From assembly GCA_030847615.1 (NCBI GenBank), contig JAUMIR010000001.1, positions 70,507,501 to 70,571,500 of the forward strand: 64,000 nucleotides of DNA. Direction: 5' to 3'. Positions within the stretch are counted from its first letter, which is position 1. Each line of letters starts with the position of its first letter. A program made the position numbers and the translations under genes. Under the pieces are notes generated by a model that was not told the origin of the DNA, did no database searches, and worked only from the letters and a program-made list of their open reading frames with translations. The DNA comes from Gambelia wislizenii. Lineage: Eukaryota; Chordata; Lepidosauria; Squamata; Crotaphytidae. Positions 1 to 10,271 of the stretch are shown here, in pieces.

Positions 1-273
1 CCTGAGGGCTCAGGAGAGGTACGCGCCTGTTTCACAGCAGGGAGCCAGTTTCTGACAACGCCGTTCCTCTTGCGTTACCCTCCGTGTTCCTTCTGTGTCA
101 CATGGAAGGAAAAGGCGCCACTTTTTACTCACAGAAGTTCTTCATGAATAAAATGCGGCACCTTTTCCTTCCATGCAACACGGAAGGAACGGAGGGTAAT
201 GCGAGAGGGACGGCATCATCAGAAACTGGCCTCCTGCTGCGGAACAGCCGCGTACCTCTCCTGATCCCTCAGG
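1..273. repeat. Foldback (inverted repeat), arms about 120 bp
   Basis: The first 120 bases are matched in reverse complement by 153-273: the segment starts CCTGAGGGCTCAGGAGAGG and ends CCTCTCCTGATCCCTCAGG. The arms pair through shared blocks around the GTTACCCTCCGTGTTCC and CCATGGAAGGAAAAGG-like motifs, with a loop of about 32 bases. Mismatches and small gaps show the arms have aged. The left end may be cut by the window edge. It could be a foldback-type non-autonomous DNA transposon. I see no coding capacity; open frames here only mirror the symmetry. Confidence 0.75.
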
Positions 274-295
274 ACAACTTTTTTGTGTCTGAAAA

Positions 296-480
296 TGTCT
301 TTAGAGTTAGACTCTAACTCCAAGACTCTAGTTGCAAATGTTTCATCCTCAGGAGCAGCAAATGTTTCACTTGGCTGTGCAGGAGCTAAGGATGAAACAT
401 CCTTCTCGGCATGCGGCTGCCTCAGCAGCCGCGTGTCATCAGAAATGGCTACGCATGTCAGTGCTGACACGCATGTCATA
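296..480. repeat. Cluster of short palindromes
   Basis: Several hairpins follow the foldback directly: TTAGAGT-tag-ACTCTAA at 301-317; an imperfect arm pair around ATGTTTCATCC (338-348) and GGATGAAACAT (390-400); a perfect GCGGCTGC-ctca-GCAGCCGC at 413-432; and TGTCAG-tg-CTGACA at 456-469. Together with 1-273 this makes about 480 bases of nested dyad symmetry, so the whole may be one palindrome-rich non-autonomous element. Confidence 0.6.
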
Positions 481-847
481 GGTTCGCCATCACTGAACTA
501 AGCTATTGAATGCGAAGCACATAAGAATTTCAATTTATGGATTCAGGATAATCATTTTAAAGCTTGCTGTTCCATCACTAAGTAATCTTGCAAATAACAG
601 CATGGTAACATTCTCTCTTTAAAAAAAAAGAAATTTGGGTTTTTGAAACTAGAATCTTCCTCTCTCCTATGCCAAGTATAAAGACTGAGGATTACCATGC
701 TGCATAGCTCAACGTAAACCTGTTAATGAACAGATTCCACTCCCAACCTAGATCCCTGAAACATGCTCATTCTGCTATTATTGGAAAGTGACAGAAACCT
801 AAAGTTCAAAGATTCTCTGAGAGAGGGATGAGAAAAACTGGTTGCAC
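481..847. other. AT-rich stretch, nothing recognised
   Basis: Unremarkable AT-rich sequence with no convincing open frame, splice pair or repeat family that I can identify. Confidence 0.5.
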
Positions 848-1118
848 ATCTATAACTAATGTTTTTCAGATGTCATCTGTGCATTCAAACATATGGGTTT
901 GTGACTGCGTTCAGCAGCTGGCCAGAATCTTCTAGATAGCTCAGACTTTTGGCAGTAACCTCTCTTTTTTAAATACCTCTCTGTGGCACCATGTTCTCAG
1001 TTCACAGGGTCAACAGACTGGCAGAGCAAAAGTGAGCCATCTATTTGCTATGGAGAGGTAGTAGGGTGATTTGTGTGAATGCACAAATGATCACTTGAAG
1101 AACATTAGTTACAGGTAA
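848..1118. repeat. Unit with terminal inverted repeats (copy a)
   Basis: The left end reads ATAACTAATGTTTTTCAG followed by a CATCTGTGCATTCA-type motif. The right end carries the reverse complement, with TGTGAATGCACAAATGATCA and then AACATTAGTTACAGGT. The unit resembles 1984-2258 in both ends. Such inverted ends, lying downstream of a DIRS-like coding region on the minus strand, could be DIRS terminal repeats or a separate MITE family. A decayed piece of similar sequence continues to about 1170. Confidence 0.5.
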
Positions 1119-1669
1119 TCAATCCATTTATCTTCATTGTGGTTTCTTTGCGTCACACATATGGGAAAAGAGTCAGAAGCTTACCAGAAAGGGGCTAACA
1201 GGAAGCACATCATAGCAATATGGAGAATAGGACAGCCCAGTCAAAAAAATGCATTGGCTCAAGTCCTGACATCAAGGCAGTAGTCTGACAAAAGTAGAAG
1301 CCTGTGCCCAAGTAGTCATCTTGTTGAGGTCTGGGATTGAGACATTTTGAATAAGGGCCACTTATTTGGCTGCTGTTATGGTTGAGTGGCTGAACTCAGG
1401 TTTAGTCAGCAGAAAATGATGTGACTTGTAATTGTGAAGTGCTCAGGCAGTTTCACAAAGTCATATATAAGGAGTATCATTTTAGTAACCCATTCCAATA
1501 GTATCTTCAAAGACAGAGTTCTTCCCTTCCATGGGCCTGAATGGCAGACAAACAATTTTGAAGTCTAGTGAAAAGTCTGAATATATTGGTACCCTCCCTG
1601 CCTGCCTCCCGAAGCCAAGTAAAAACTTCCTTGTTTCGGCAGGCCTTTGCCAATCTCTGATAATGGCTG
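1119..1669. other. Spacer, nothing recognised
   Basis: Repeat-like but unplaced sequence. It shares a short CACACATATGGG motif with the flanking inverted-repeat units, but I could not assign it to a family. No coding signal. Confidence 0.3.
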
Positions 1670-1880
1670 TACTGGGGTATATGTGTGTGTTGTGTTATGT
1701 GTATGTGTGTGTATGTTTTTAAAAGTTAGCTGTTTTTAACTTTTTTAGTTGCTCAATTGTGTTTTAACTTTTGTATTTTGCTGATTTTAACAATGTCCTT
1801 TTATTGTATCCTGCTTTGAGTCCCAAACTGAGAAAAAAGCAGGATAGAAATAAAGATGCTGATGGCAATAATAATAATTA
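1670..1880 (+). repeat. TG-rich tract and LINE/SINE-type 3' tail
   Basis: A TG-rich tract (about 1678-1717) is followed by AT-rich sequence and a CTGCTTTGAGTCCC ... AAGCAGGATAGAAATAAA block ending in AATAATAATAATTA. The paired CCTGCTTT/AAGCAGG arms and the ATA-rich tail are typical of 3' ends of squamate CR1/L2-like LINEs and of SINEs that borrow them. The exact family is not settled. Confidence 0.45.
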
Positions 1881-1983
1881 AAATGTTGAATGCTAGGGTG
1901 CTTCTGACATCATGAGTGTGTAACAACATATCCAGAGGTCATGAGGAATTAGAGAAGAAGGTTAAGAAGAACAGATAGCCTAT

Positions 1984-2258
1984 CTGTAACTGTGGTTCTT
2001 CAAGTGCTCATCTGTGCACTCACACATATGGGCCATTCTGTGTGTGCACAGAGATCCTTGGAAGTTTCCAAAGCTACATTCTGACAGTAACCCCGCTTCC
2101 TCACTCGCACAGGTATGAGCTGTGCATTCCTGACACTTCCAAGTCTGCTGGCAGTAGGTTTAGAGTAAAGGTAGGTTTAGAGTAAAGCATGAAGAGGGGA
2201 GAAGGGCAGATTGTGTGAGTGTGCAGATGACCACTCAAAAAACCACAGTTGCATGTAG
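1984..2258. repeat. Unit with terminal inverted repeats (copy b)
   Basis: The left end is CTGTAACTGTGGTTCTTCAA then GTGCTCATCTGTGCACTCAC. The right end carries the mirror image GTGTGAGTGTGCAGATGACC then AACCACAGTTGCATGTAG. It is better preserved than copy a. It sits just downstream, in the minus-strand sense, of the DIRS-like coding remnants, so it may be that element's inverted terminal repeat. Inside, GGTAGGTTTAGAGTAAAG is tandemly doubled near 2156-2186. Confidence 0.55.
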
Positions 2259-2322
2259 GCAACCCTTTGTGGGCATAAGCCCCAGGAGGCTTAACCTTTT
2301 GTGGGCATAAGCCCCAGGAAGC
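2259..2322 (+). repeat. Tandem duplication of about 32 bp
   Basis: The phrase TTTGTGGGCATAAGCCCCAG occurs twice back to back (about 2265 and 2297), each followed by GA-GC-rich bases. This looks like a local duplication at the edge of the inverted-repeat unit. Confidence 0.8.
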
Positions 2323-2979
2323 AGAAGAAGACTAATGATGCAGTTTATGCCAAAACACTAAGGCTTCCTAACAATGGTATTGCAATGACAGACAAAAAGG
2401 AATTGGGTTTTGGTGGGAACCCATGGCTTATACCCATGCAAGTGAGGGGGGGGGGACCATCACAACACAACTCTAGAATCTTCCGAGATCTCTGTGCAGG
2501 TGCAAATGACCCATAAGTGTGAGTTACAGAGACCACAAAAGAACTATGTCTTGCACTAGGTGGAAGGAGGAAAGGTGATGTCTGGTCTGAGGATCACCTT
2601 AACCCTAAGACAGATAAGGAATGGCAGGCCAGCTTTCAAGGCACATGGCTCACTGCTGTGCTGTGCTGTCATCACCACAAAGAGGAAGGCAATTTGATAA
2701 CAGAGATGCTGGAGTCTGTGGCCAGAGGCTCAAAGGGTGGCTTGGTGAGCCATTAGCACAACTGAGAAAATCCAGGCCAGAGGCCATGGGGGGTATAAGT
2801 TCAGTGTTCCTTAATGCCAGTGGTTATTAGGAAGAAAAGGTACAGGAATGGCAGCAGAGGAGCTAGAGGGGCACTGAGAGATGCCAGTGAATTTTGATGG
2901 ATGACCCCTTGTCAAGGAAGGAAATCAAAAGGGAAAAAGTTGAGAAAGTGAAGAGTCCTTGTGGTTGAAATTATGTTTG

Positions 2980-3609
2980 GTGCTTTCTACAGAACAAGAG
3001 CAATTTTAATCTGTAGGAGCATTTAGTTTCTGGGAACTAGCCAATATTAATGGGATCCTGCCATGCACCAGGAAGCTGTGTTCACCATGGCATCAGCTTG
3101 ATGGGCTAGACCTCCAGAATTAAGATCGACATTCTGTTCTTAGACATTACATGCTGCCACATTGGGATATTGACTTGGGACACATGTGGAAGGAGAGGGA
3201 ACCAACCCTGCCTTGACCACAAAGAGGTTATCAGGATGCAGCTTGTGCCATCCCCTCTGATCTTCATTATCAGTGGGAATGCAGGGGGTGCAGGTACTGA
3301 CTCTCCATAGAACACATCTCCTAGGGAACCTTTACTGAGACCTGCCCTGTTGCAATACAGGTGGAAATGCCTGGTGGCAGGAAAGGTAAACACACCCACT
3401 TAGGAACATCCCGCATTGGTGGAAGAGGCAATTCAGAAGAGCAGGCTGAAGCATCCACTTGTGGAGACCTGCTTCTCATCTGCTAAGGTGGTCTGCAAGA
3501 CTGTTCTCTTGCCCAGTAAGGTGAATGGCTATCAGGAAGACTTGATGTTTGATCGACCAATACCATGGGTACCAGATCAGGTGAAGGAGTTCTTGCAATT
3601 CTGTGCTCC
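2980..3609 (-). pseudogene. DIRS-like retroelement, RNase H end and downstream part
   Basis: The minus strand at 3476-3609 reads into ...AIHLTGQENSLADHLSR, the end of a DIRS-type RNase H domain. Further downstream, 3106-3399 contains PLWSRQGWFPLL-like sequence (seen as SLWSRQGWFPLL), a hallmark of the segment that follows RNase H in DIRS elements. Frames are broken by stops. The upstream half of the same element resumes at 5342, because a BovB LINE sits between. No tyrosine recombinase domain could be recognised, so the assignment rests on RT/RNase H resemblance. Confidence 0.6.
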
Positions 3610-5341
3610 CCCCCCTTTTTTTTTTTTTTTGGCTGATGTTGCTGTTAACAGCTGTCAAGTCAACTTCAACTTATGGTGACCGTACGAATGAGAGACCTCC
3701 ACATCACCCTATCATAAACAGCCCTGTTCTGGTCTCAGGGATGTGGCTTCCTTGATTGAGTCTATCCATCTGCAATGCAGTCTTCCTCTTTTCTACCTTA
3801 CCAAGCATTATTGTCTTTTCTAGTGAGTCATGTCTTCTCATGATATGGCTGGAGTATGACAGTCTCAGTTTAGTCATCTTGGATCCTAGGGGGGAATTTG
3901 GACTAGATTTGCTCTAGGACCCATTTGTTTGTCTTTTTAGCAGTCCACAGTATCCACAGAACTCTTCTCCAGCACCACATGTCAAATCAGTTTAGTTTCT
4001 TCCTATCAACTTTCTTCACTAGCCAGCTTTCACAGCCATACATAGAAATGGGAGATATGATGGCATATAGACAATCCTAACTTTAGTATTCAATTATATA
4101 TTTTCACACTTCAGGATCTTGTCTAGTTCCTTTATAGCTGTCCTTCCATGTCCTAGTCTTTTTCTGATTTCTTGACTCTGTTCCAATTTATGACTGAGCC
4201 AAAGTACGTACTTTAAAGTGATGTAAATCATCTATAGTCATTATGTTTAATTTCTTAATGTTCAACTGTAAACCTGCCTTTGTACTTTGTTCCTTCACTT
4301 TCTTCAGTAATCGTTCCACTCTTTGCTATTTTCTGCTAGTAACATGGTGTCATCTGCATATCTTAAATTGTTTATGTTCCTTTCTCCAGTTTTCACACCT
4401 CCTTCCTCCGAATCTAATCCTGCTTTAGGTATGATATGCTCAGCTTAAAGGTTAATTAGAAACGGTGATAAAATGTATTCCCTGTATTCTGTCCTGACAG
4501 TAGCCTCTTCTCCTGAGTACAGGTTATGCATCAGAACAATCAAATGTGGCACACCCATTTCTTTGAGAGTGATCCATAGTTTTTCATGATTTGCTAGAAT
4601 CTATAAAGCAAACATTGATTGTCTTCTGAAATTCTTTGGTGTGCCCCGTTATAGAAAGCATGTTTGCAATATGATCCCTAATGCCTCTTCCTTTCCCGAA
4701 TTCAGCTTGGACTTCTGGCATTTCTTGCAACATATATGATAAATGTGTTGTAGAATTTTGAGCATCACTTTGCTTGCATGGGAAATTAATGCAATGGTCC
4801 AGTGGTTACTGCAATTTCTGGTGTCCCTTTTCTTGGGGATTGGAATATATACTGAGTGTTTCCAACCTGTGGGCCACTGTTTTGTTTTCCATATTTATTG
4901 ACAGATTTTATTTAGAACTAGAGTAGATTCTGTCTCTGTAGCCTGATGCAGCTCTATTGGTATACCATCTGTTTCTGGTGATTTATTTCTCCCTAGTGTT
5001 CTGAGTGAAGCTTCTACTTCATTTTCCATATGGTTCTTCCTTGAATGAATCTGTCATCCTTTCATCTCTTTCAGTGTAATGTGTCCATTGGCTTTTTATT
5101 TATACTTGGTCATGTAATGTGTTCCCCTGTTAGTCGTAGAGCATTCCCACATTTGGTTTAAATTTCCTATTGACTTCTCAGATTTTGTGAAAGAGGTCTC
5201 TTGTTCTTTCTTTTCTGTTGTCACCTTCTATTTTGCTGCATTAGTTATTATAGTAATTCTCCTTGTCCTTGTTCACAAGTTGCTGAATAGTTGCATTCAG
5301 GATTCTGACTCTATTTCTGCCCCCTTTTACTTTTGCTTCTC
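3610..5341 (-). mobile_element. BovB/RTE-clade LINE, 5'-truncated, inserted in DIRS-like element
   Basis: The left edge carries a T-rich tail (C8T16 on +), then GCTGTTAACAGCTGTCAAGT, the typical BovB 3' end in reverse. Running right, the minus strand encodes the C-terminal and RT parts of the RTE protein. The catalytic box survives at about 4341-4375 as NNLRYADDTML. Many stops and indels make it a fossil. It ends near 5341, where DIRS-like RNase H sequence resumes, so it is a younger insertion that split that domain. It is about 1.7 kb of the usual 3.2 kb, a normal 5' truncation. Confidence 0.85.
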
Positions 5342-7850
5342 GTTGTTTGTTGATGTACCAGACAACTATGGTGTTGTCTGATAGCAACAACACTACCTAC
5401 CCCCTTAGAAGGAGCAGAAAAGCATGGTATGACCCACTGACCACCTTAAGTTTAAGCAAGTTTGTGTGTAACCTGGATTTGTATGGAGCCCAGTGGCCCT
5501 GTATCCTGTGGTGCAAGCAGTGGCCTCCACAACCTGCACACAAGGCACCTGTTGTCATTGTGACCTATGTTTGAGAGAGGATAAATAGCATGTTTGTAGA
5601 TTGGTCCAGCACTCTATATCATTGATTATGTTGTGGGGTACACTGAGGCATTTCCTTTTCAGGTCAGTTTGAAGATGAAAACAAAGAACCTGCTCTGCAA
5701 AGCCTGCATGTAAAATTGTGCAAAGATTAGTACTTCTATAGTTGATGTTGTAAGACCCATCAGCATGGTAACAGTGTCTGTACTTCTCATGTGCATGGCT
5801 AGCACTACTAGATTGGCCCCAATTTTGGTTGGTAAAGTTGCTAAGGAGATGGCAGAGTCCATCTGAGTTCCTCTAAATTCTATCTTTCAGGTCAACTTTT
5901 GAAAGTTGACCTGAAAGATAAAGGTGCAACTTTTCTAGATTGATGCAAAGCCCTAGGTAATGCACTAGACAGAGTGGTATGGATGGCATCCCAGATTTTG
6001 TGCTTGGAGTTGGAGACAATGAGCCAATAGTCTATAGAATGGAACAGTAGAAGGCCACTTCAGTAGAGAGTTGCAGCAAGAACTGCCATCACTTTGGTAA
6101 ACTCTCTTGGTTGACAATCCAAAACAGAAGATAGCAGACTGATAGCAGATATCCTGAACTGAGAATCTTAGGAATCTTTGGTGCTCTGGGGAAATAGGAA
6201 AATATGTATCCCAGAGATCAATTGTGACGAACCAATCTCCTCTTTTCAGCAACAGGCGAAAGATGGATAGTGTGACCATTCAAAAGTGCTGAGCTGTAAT
6301 GTGGACAGTGAAATTTCATAGGCTGAGAATCGGTGAAGGCTCCTATCTTTCTTTGGCATGAGAAAGTACCAGGAATAAAACCCAGTGTCCCACTCATCAA
6401 GATGGTGCACTCTAATAGCCCCTTTCACTATCCATTTCTGATGTTTTCAATGAGTGCTGGAGATGGTCTGGATGAGCAGATGAAGCAGTGAGGGATGGAG
6501 TCAAATTCTATGTAGTACCCCTAGTCTATGATGGAGAGTACCCATAAGTCTGAGATGACAGATTGCCAGGCAGGAAGAAAAATGGAGAGTCAGATGGGTG
6601 TAGACCAGAAGCATGGAAAAGGAGCAATGTATGACAATGGTGGATGTATGTGAGAGCTTATGGTCTTCATCCAGGTTGTCATCCGTCTTGGAATTAAACC
6701 CAAAGCTATTGAACAGCATGTCCTCAATCTTCCCCTTGATATAATTCTTCAAGGCAGTCTATCAAGACCAAGAGTACCTTCACAGGACAATGGATATACA
6801 CCTGGGTACATATCTGGCAGTGCTGATCTGCACCCTAGTCAAAATTGCCCCCTTTAGCAAAGAACAGCCTGGCAATGGCCTTCTTGTCCTGTGGTAGGTG
6901 ATCCATAAGACCAACTACCTTGTCTCACAGAAATATCTGGTAGGTCTGTTGGTTCACCACTTTTAAGTGGAAGGATAGAGACAGTCTAAGTCATCTGATC
7001 CACACTGTCAAGCTTTCAGCCTTCCTTCTCTGCAGCAAAAAGATAAGGACTTTTTGCTGGTGGTGTGTACAAGAATCACTGAGTTAGCCTCTAGATGCTT
7101 GAAAAAGAACTTCAGGTTCTGCACCCTGTACAGATTTTCCATCATGAAGGAGGACACCTGTGTAGAAGCTGTTTTATCCCATGTGGCTCTGACCAATGTA
7201 AGATAGGAAGACAGGAAAGTAGAACAACTGGTACACTGACTGTGGAGTGGATGACAGGGTCATCCACCGGAGGCACTTCCTGCTTGTACGTGACCTGTAG
7301 GCATTTGGCCACTCAGATGAGTAAGTCTGAATGGTTCTGTAGTCCTCTGACGGGATGCCAGTGTTGGATAATCTAGTGGTGCATCTGGAGAAGAGGATGA
7401 CATGTTGGCAGCAGATGATGATGGGATGGAAGTAGTCAGTCTCTGAGGTTTGCTGGTGTATATGGAGTGGAAGTGGTATCACAGATAGTGTGCCATCTGC
7501 GAGTGTGGGTAGTACCCATATTGATCATCTCTGAATGAAGGAGAGCTGGACTCCAGTAAGTATGTCTAATGGTTGTGGTAGTCATGCCAATGATGCAAGT
7601 GATCTCTAACCTGGGGTAATACTGAGAGATGGTGATGGCTGTGGTAAGTGTCTCATTTCAGGGTTTCAGGGTGATGACTGGCAGGCAACCTGCACCGTTC
7701 TATCAGGATCAAGGGCTCTGCACAGTTGCAGATCCATATGTATGATGCACAGAGACACAACAAAGAAATGCACTCCAGGAAGATGGTGAGGGGTTACTAA
7801 TTGTCCACCCTGTCTCTACAGAACTCTCTGGTACCACTATCTTCCCATTT
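5342..7850 (-). pseudogene. DIRS-like retroelement: gag-like, RT and start of RNase H
   Basis: In minus-strand order there is a gag-like part (7000-7500, with TQVSSFMMENLYRVQ). The RT follows (5965-6279, with GDWFVTIDLWDTYFPIS and FCFGLST, the DIRS/YR-element RT signature). Next comes the connection region around TSTIEVLIFAQFYMQALQ, and finally the RNase H start SDNTIVVWYINKQ at about 5345-5390. Frames are shifted several times (5965-6279, 6218-6428 and 7008-7482 lie in different frames). The RNase H is cut here by the BovB at 3610-5341. The right end is not sharply defined; it lies within 100 bases of the host terminal exon. Confidence 0.65.
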
Positions 7851-7867
7851 ATGGGCATTATTGATCA

Positions 7868-7873
7868 TTTAAT
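7868..7873 (-). promoter_or_regulatory. Possible polyadenylation signal ATTAAA
   Basis: On the minus strand ATTAAA occurs 39 bases after the stop of the proposed terminal exon, followed by another AATAAT. If used, the 3' UTR would be very short. It is a common hexamer in AT-rich DNA, so support is weak. Confidence 0.25.
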
Positions 7874-7911
7874 TTTCAGAACTATTTTCTATTGCACTAA
7901 TTACCATTTCA

Positions 7912-7949
7912 TCAGAAAATGAAGTTCAAAACACTGATCTGTAAAACCT
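7912..7949 (-). CDS. Probable terminal coding exon of unrecognised host gene
   Basis: On the minus strand a pyrimidine-rich acceptor (CATTTTTTTCCTACAG) precedes an exon starting AG. With the single G left over from the 8295-8520 exon this completes GAG, and reading continues EVLQISVLNFIF then TGA at 7914-7912. The acceptor is strong and the phase fits exactly, but twelve codons are little evidence. Alternatively the transcript skips this and ends elsewhere. Confidence 0.45.
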
Positions 7950-8294
7950 CTGTAGGAAAAAAATGGAAGTGGCAGCAGGTTTTCATGAAACAGATCATGT
8001 AGTCTACCATTTCTGCAATTGTTTCAAAGTTAGCCTTTTAGGTTCTTAAAAGAAAGCTGCTATAATTACTTCACTATGCAATTTTTCTCTCACATCTACC
8101 TCTCACCATATGTTACCCAATGCTATGTAGGCAACTATATGGGACAACTGTAATTAGACTTCATGAAAGGTCAGAGCACTATGAACAGGAAGGCACAGCA
8201 ATAGGTACAAAAGGTATTCTGGTTTATGTCCACTTCAACATGCAATCTGGTAAGATGCTTTGCTGAAGGCTTCCCTGGCCCTCCAACTACTCAC

Positions 8295-8520
8295 CCTTAT
8301 CAACAACATCCATCCTTGGAGATGGGAGTTGGTATTTTGTGTGTACAAAAGCACGCCCTAAGGGAGAGCCATAAACAAAGATAATGCAATAGGAAGTCAA
8401 CAGGTCTTGTGCTGGGCTGGGGAGCTGCTGAAACAAGCCTTTGAGATGCTCTGATATTGGCCTTGCCCTAACAAGCTTCTTGGCCATTTTCCTCACTACA
8501 GTGTTGTCTTCGGGCCTCAA
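8295..8520 (-). CDS. Probable internal coding exon, 75 codons, unrecognised protein
   Basis: The minus strand shows a T-rich acceptor ending TTCTGTACTAG directly before the exon, which begins TTGAGGCCC. The donor is GATAAGG|GTGAGTAG. The exon is 226 nt, open throughout in one frame (LRPEDNTVVRKMAKKLVRAR at the start, QLPSPRMDVVDKG at the end), phase 0 in and phase 1 out. The peptide is charged and helix-like at first, then hydrophobic (TSYCIIFVYG). It shows no transposon signature. An in-frame stop lies immediately upstream in the intron, as expected. I do not recognise the family. Confidence 0.65.
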
Positions 8521-9267
8521 CTAGTACAGAACAAACAAGCACACAATAACATAGCTATTCTGCTCCTAGGCTGCAGAGCAATAGTTAGATCTACACTCTT
8601 CCAAGAAAATTAGACAAGTCCTAGAACACAGGCTGACTCAGCACAGTTCCTACCAATACTATGGAAGGACGAGGCTTAAAGGCAGATTCTACAATTCCAT
8701 GCAAGCACCAGAACGCTGTGATTATTTTTATCAGGTGCAGAGTCCAACATCCTCAGAATCTTTCCATTTCCTAGCAAGTTCCTAGCTCTTCTGGAAAGAC
8801 AAGCAAGGACAAAAACAACTGTTGGGATCAAAATATTTCCTGTGGTGACCTTTTTCTTCCACAGAGGGGAAAGTTCAATTAGGATGGTCTGTCCATGGAA
8901 AATGAGGGAATTTAGGTAACATCTGAGAAATGTTTCCTGCTAGAATGAATGAGGCGCATATCAAAACCCCAGTCACTCTATGGAATACAAAGCTGACTCA
9001 GATGATTGACCCAATCATTCACTCAGTAAACACAACTGGCTTTTGTGTGTGTATGGTCTGGGTGATGAAGTATCTAGGAAAAACGCTAAAAACACAGGTA
9101 ATGGGACAAATCTTCCAGTGATAGCCGAACATAGTAAGAACACAAATACATATGTTCTGCTCTCCTCTCGTTTGAGAAAATCAGCTTTCATAGTATCTTT
9201 GTAAGACCCTTTGAAATATCAAGAACATCCACCCACAAGTCAGCCTCCTATAAAATAAGGGACTTAC
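8521..9267 (-). other. Putative intron
   Basis: AT-rich sequence between two phase-matched exons. A stretch at 8690-8800 has a good acceptor (GCTTGTCTTTCCAG) and an open frame but no usable donor and the wrong phase, so I leave it as intron. No repeat family recognised. Confidence 0.5.
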
Positions 9268-9356
9268 AGACCCAAAGTGATGTTCTGTCCAAACATGTCT
9301 GTCCTCTTGACTCTGAATTTTCCTGATTGCATCTAACAGCATCTGGCCAATAACTT
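9268..9356 (-). CDS. Probable internal coding exon, 29 codons, unrecognised protein
   Basis: The minus strand has acceptor CTTTCTCATGTTTCAG and donor GGGTCT|GTAAGT, both close to consensus. The 89-nt exon starts with two bases completing a codon, then reads VIGQMLLDAIRKIQSQEDRH and VWTEHHFGS, ending at a codon boundary. The next exon (8295-8520) begins at phase 0, so the join is seamless. The sequence is amphipathic-helix-like, with charged QSQEDRH. No transposon protein matches this that I know of. Confidence 0.65.
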
Positions 9357-9752
9357 CTGAAACATGAGAAAGGAAACTTTGTGTGAATTACTAATCAGCT
9401 TGAGACATGGAAACACAAAGAAAACCACAGTTATATGCAAGAATACACTCAGCAGTGAAAACAGACTATAAAACTAGGTTTTCTACAATGAAGTAAACCT
9501 GAGCATCAAGCCACAGTTCAATAGAATAGAATAATGGTCTTTGAAATAAACCCTCTAAAAATCAAGTAATTTAAGAAAAGTCTGGAAATTTGATAGCCCA
9601 AATCTGCGGGAGAAGTTTTTACAGGCCATTCTGTTTCTTGATAAGTATAAGATTTCCATGCATTATGCAGCTATGTTCATTATTCTACTCTTAGCTGATT
9701 ATAGACAGAGCTTGAAAATAACTAGCTACAGACAACTAGTGGCCTGGTATTA

Positions 9753-10271
9753 CAGTTGTCCCTTTACATTCACGGCTTTGACTTTTGCGTTTTTTTGTAT
9801 TCGCGGAAATTCCTTTCCCGCTCTCCCCAACACAGCCTCTGAGCATTTAAGGAGGAAAATTTCCTGCACACATACACACACAGGGAAGATCCCAGCAAGC
9901 AAGCAACCCCCACACCAGCCTCAGAGGGTCTAAGGCAAAAGAAAATCACAGCCCCATGCTGTGAGCACACAAGCAAAGTCCCCCCCTTGCCACTCCCCTC
10001 TCTGTGTCTTAACAAACTGAATTGCTTCTTTAAAACTCACATTTTGCCCCATGTCTCCTCATGGCCCAAAGAAAAGCACAGCTGCATGCTTGCCATCCCC
10101 TCTCTGTGTCTCAACAAACTGAATTGCTTCTTTAAAATTCACATTTCAAACCTTTCCTGTGTGTGCGTGTTTAGGAAGGGCTCTTCATTAAACCCTCAGA
10201 GGCTGCTTTTATTCATGGTTTTTTCACTTTCGCAGGGGTCTTGTAACCCCGTGAATGTGAAGGGACAACTG
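9753..10271. mobile_element. Tigger-like MITE with internal duplication
   Basis: The element starts CAGTTGTCCCTTTACATTCA after a TA and ends TGTGAAGGGACAACTG before a TA, giving matched inverted ends and a TA target duplication, as in the Tc1/mariner (Tigger) superfamily. Internally, CCTCTCTGTGTC plus CAACAAACTGAATTGCTTC-like sequence appears twice (about 9996-10045 and 10098-10148). No transposase is present. Confidence 0.8.

Noticed and set aside
8690..8810. Open minus-strand block after GCTTGTCTTTCCAG between the two best exons
   Set aside because: No usable donor, and the phase would break the otherwise perfect 0/0 join.
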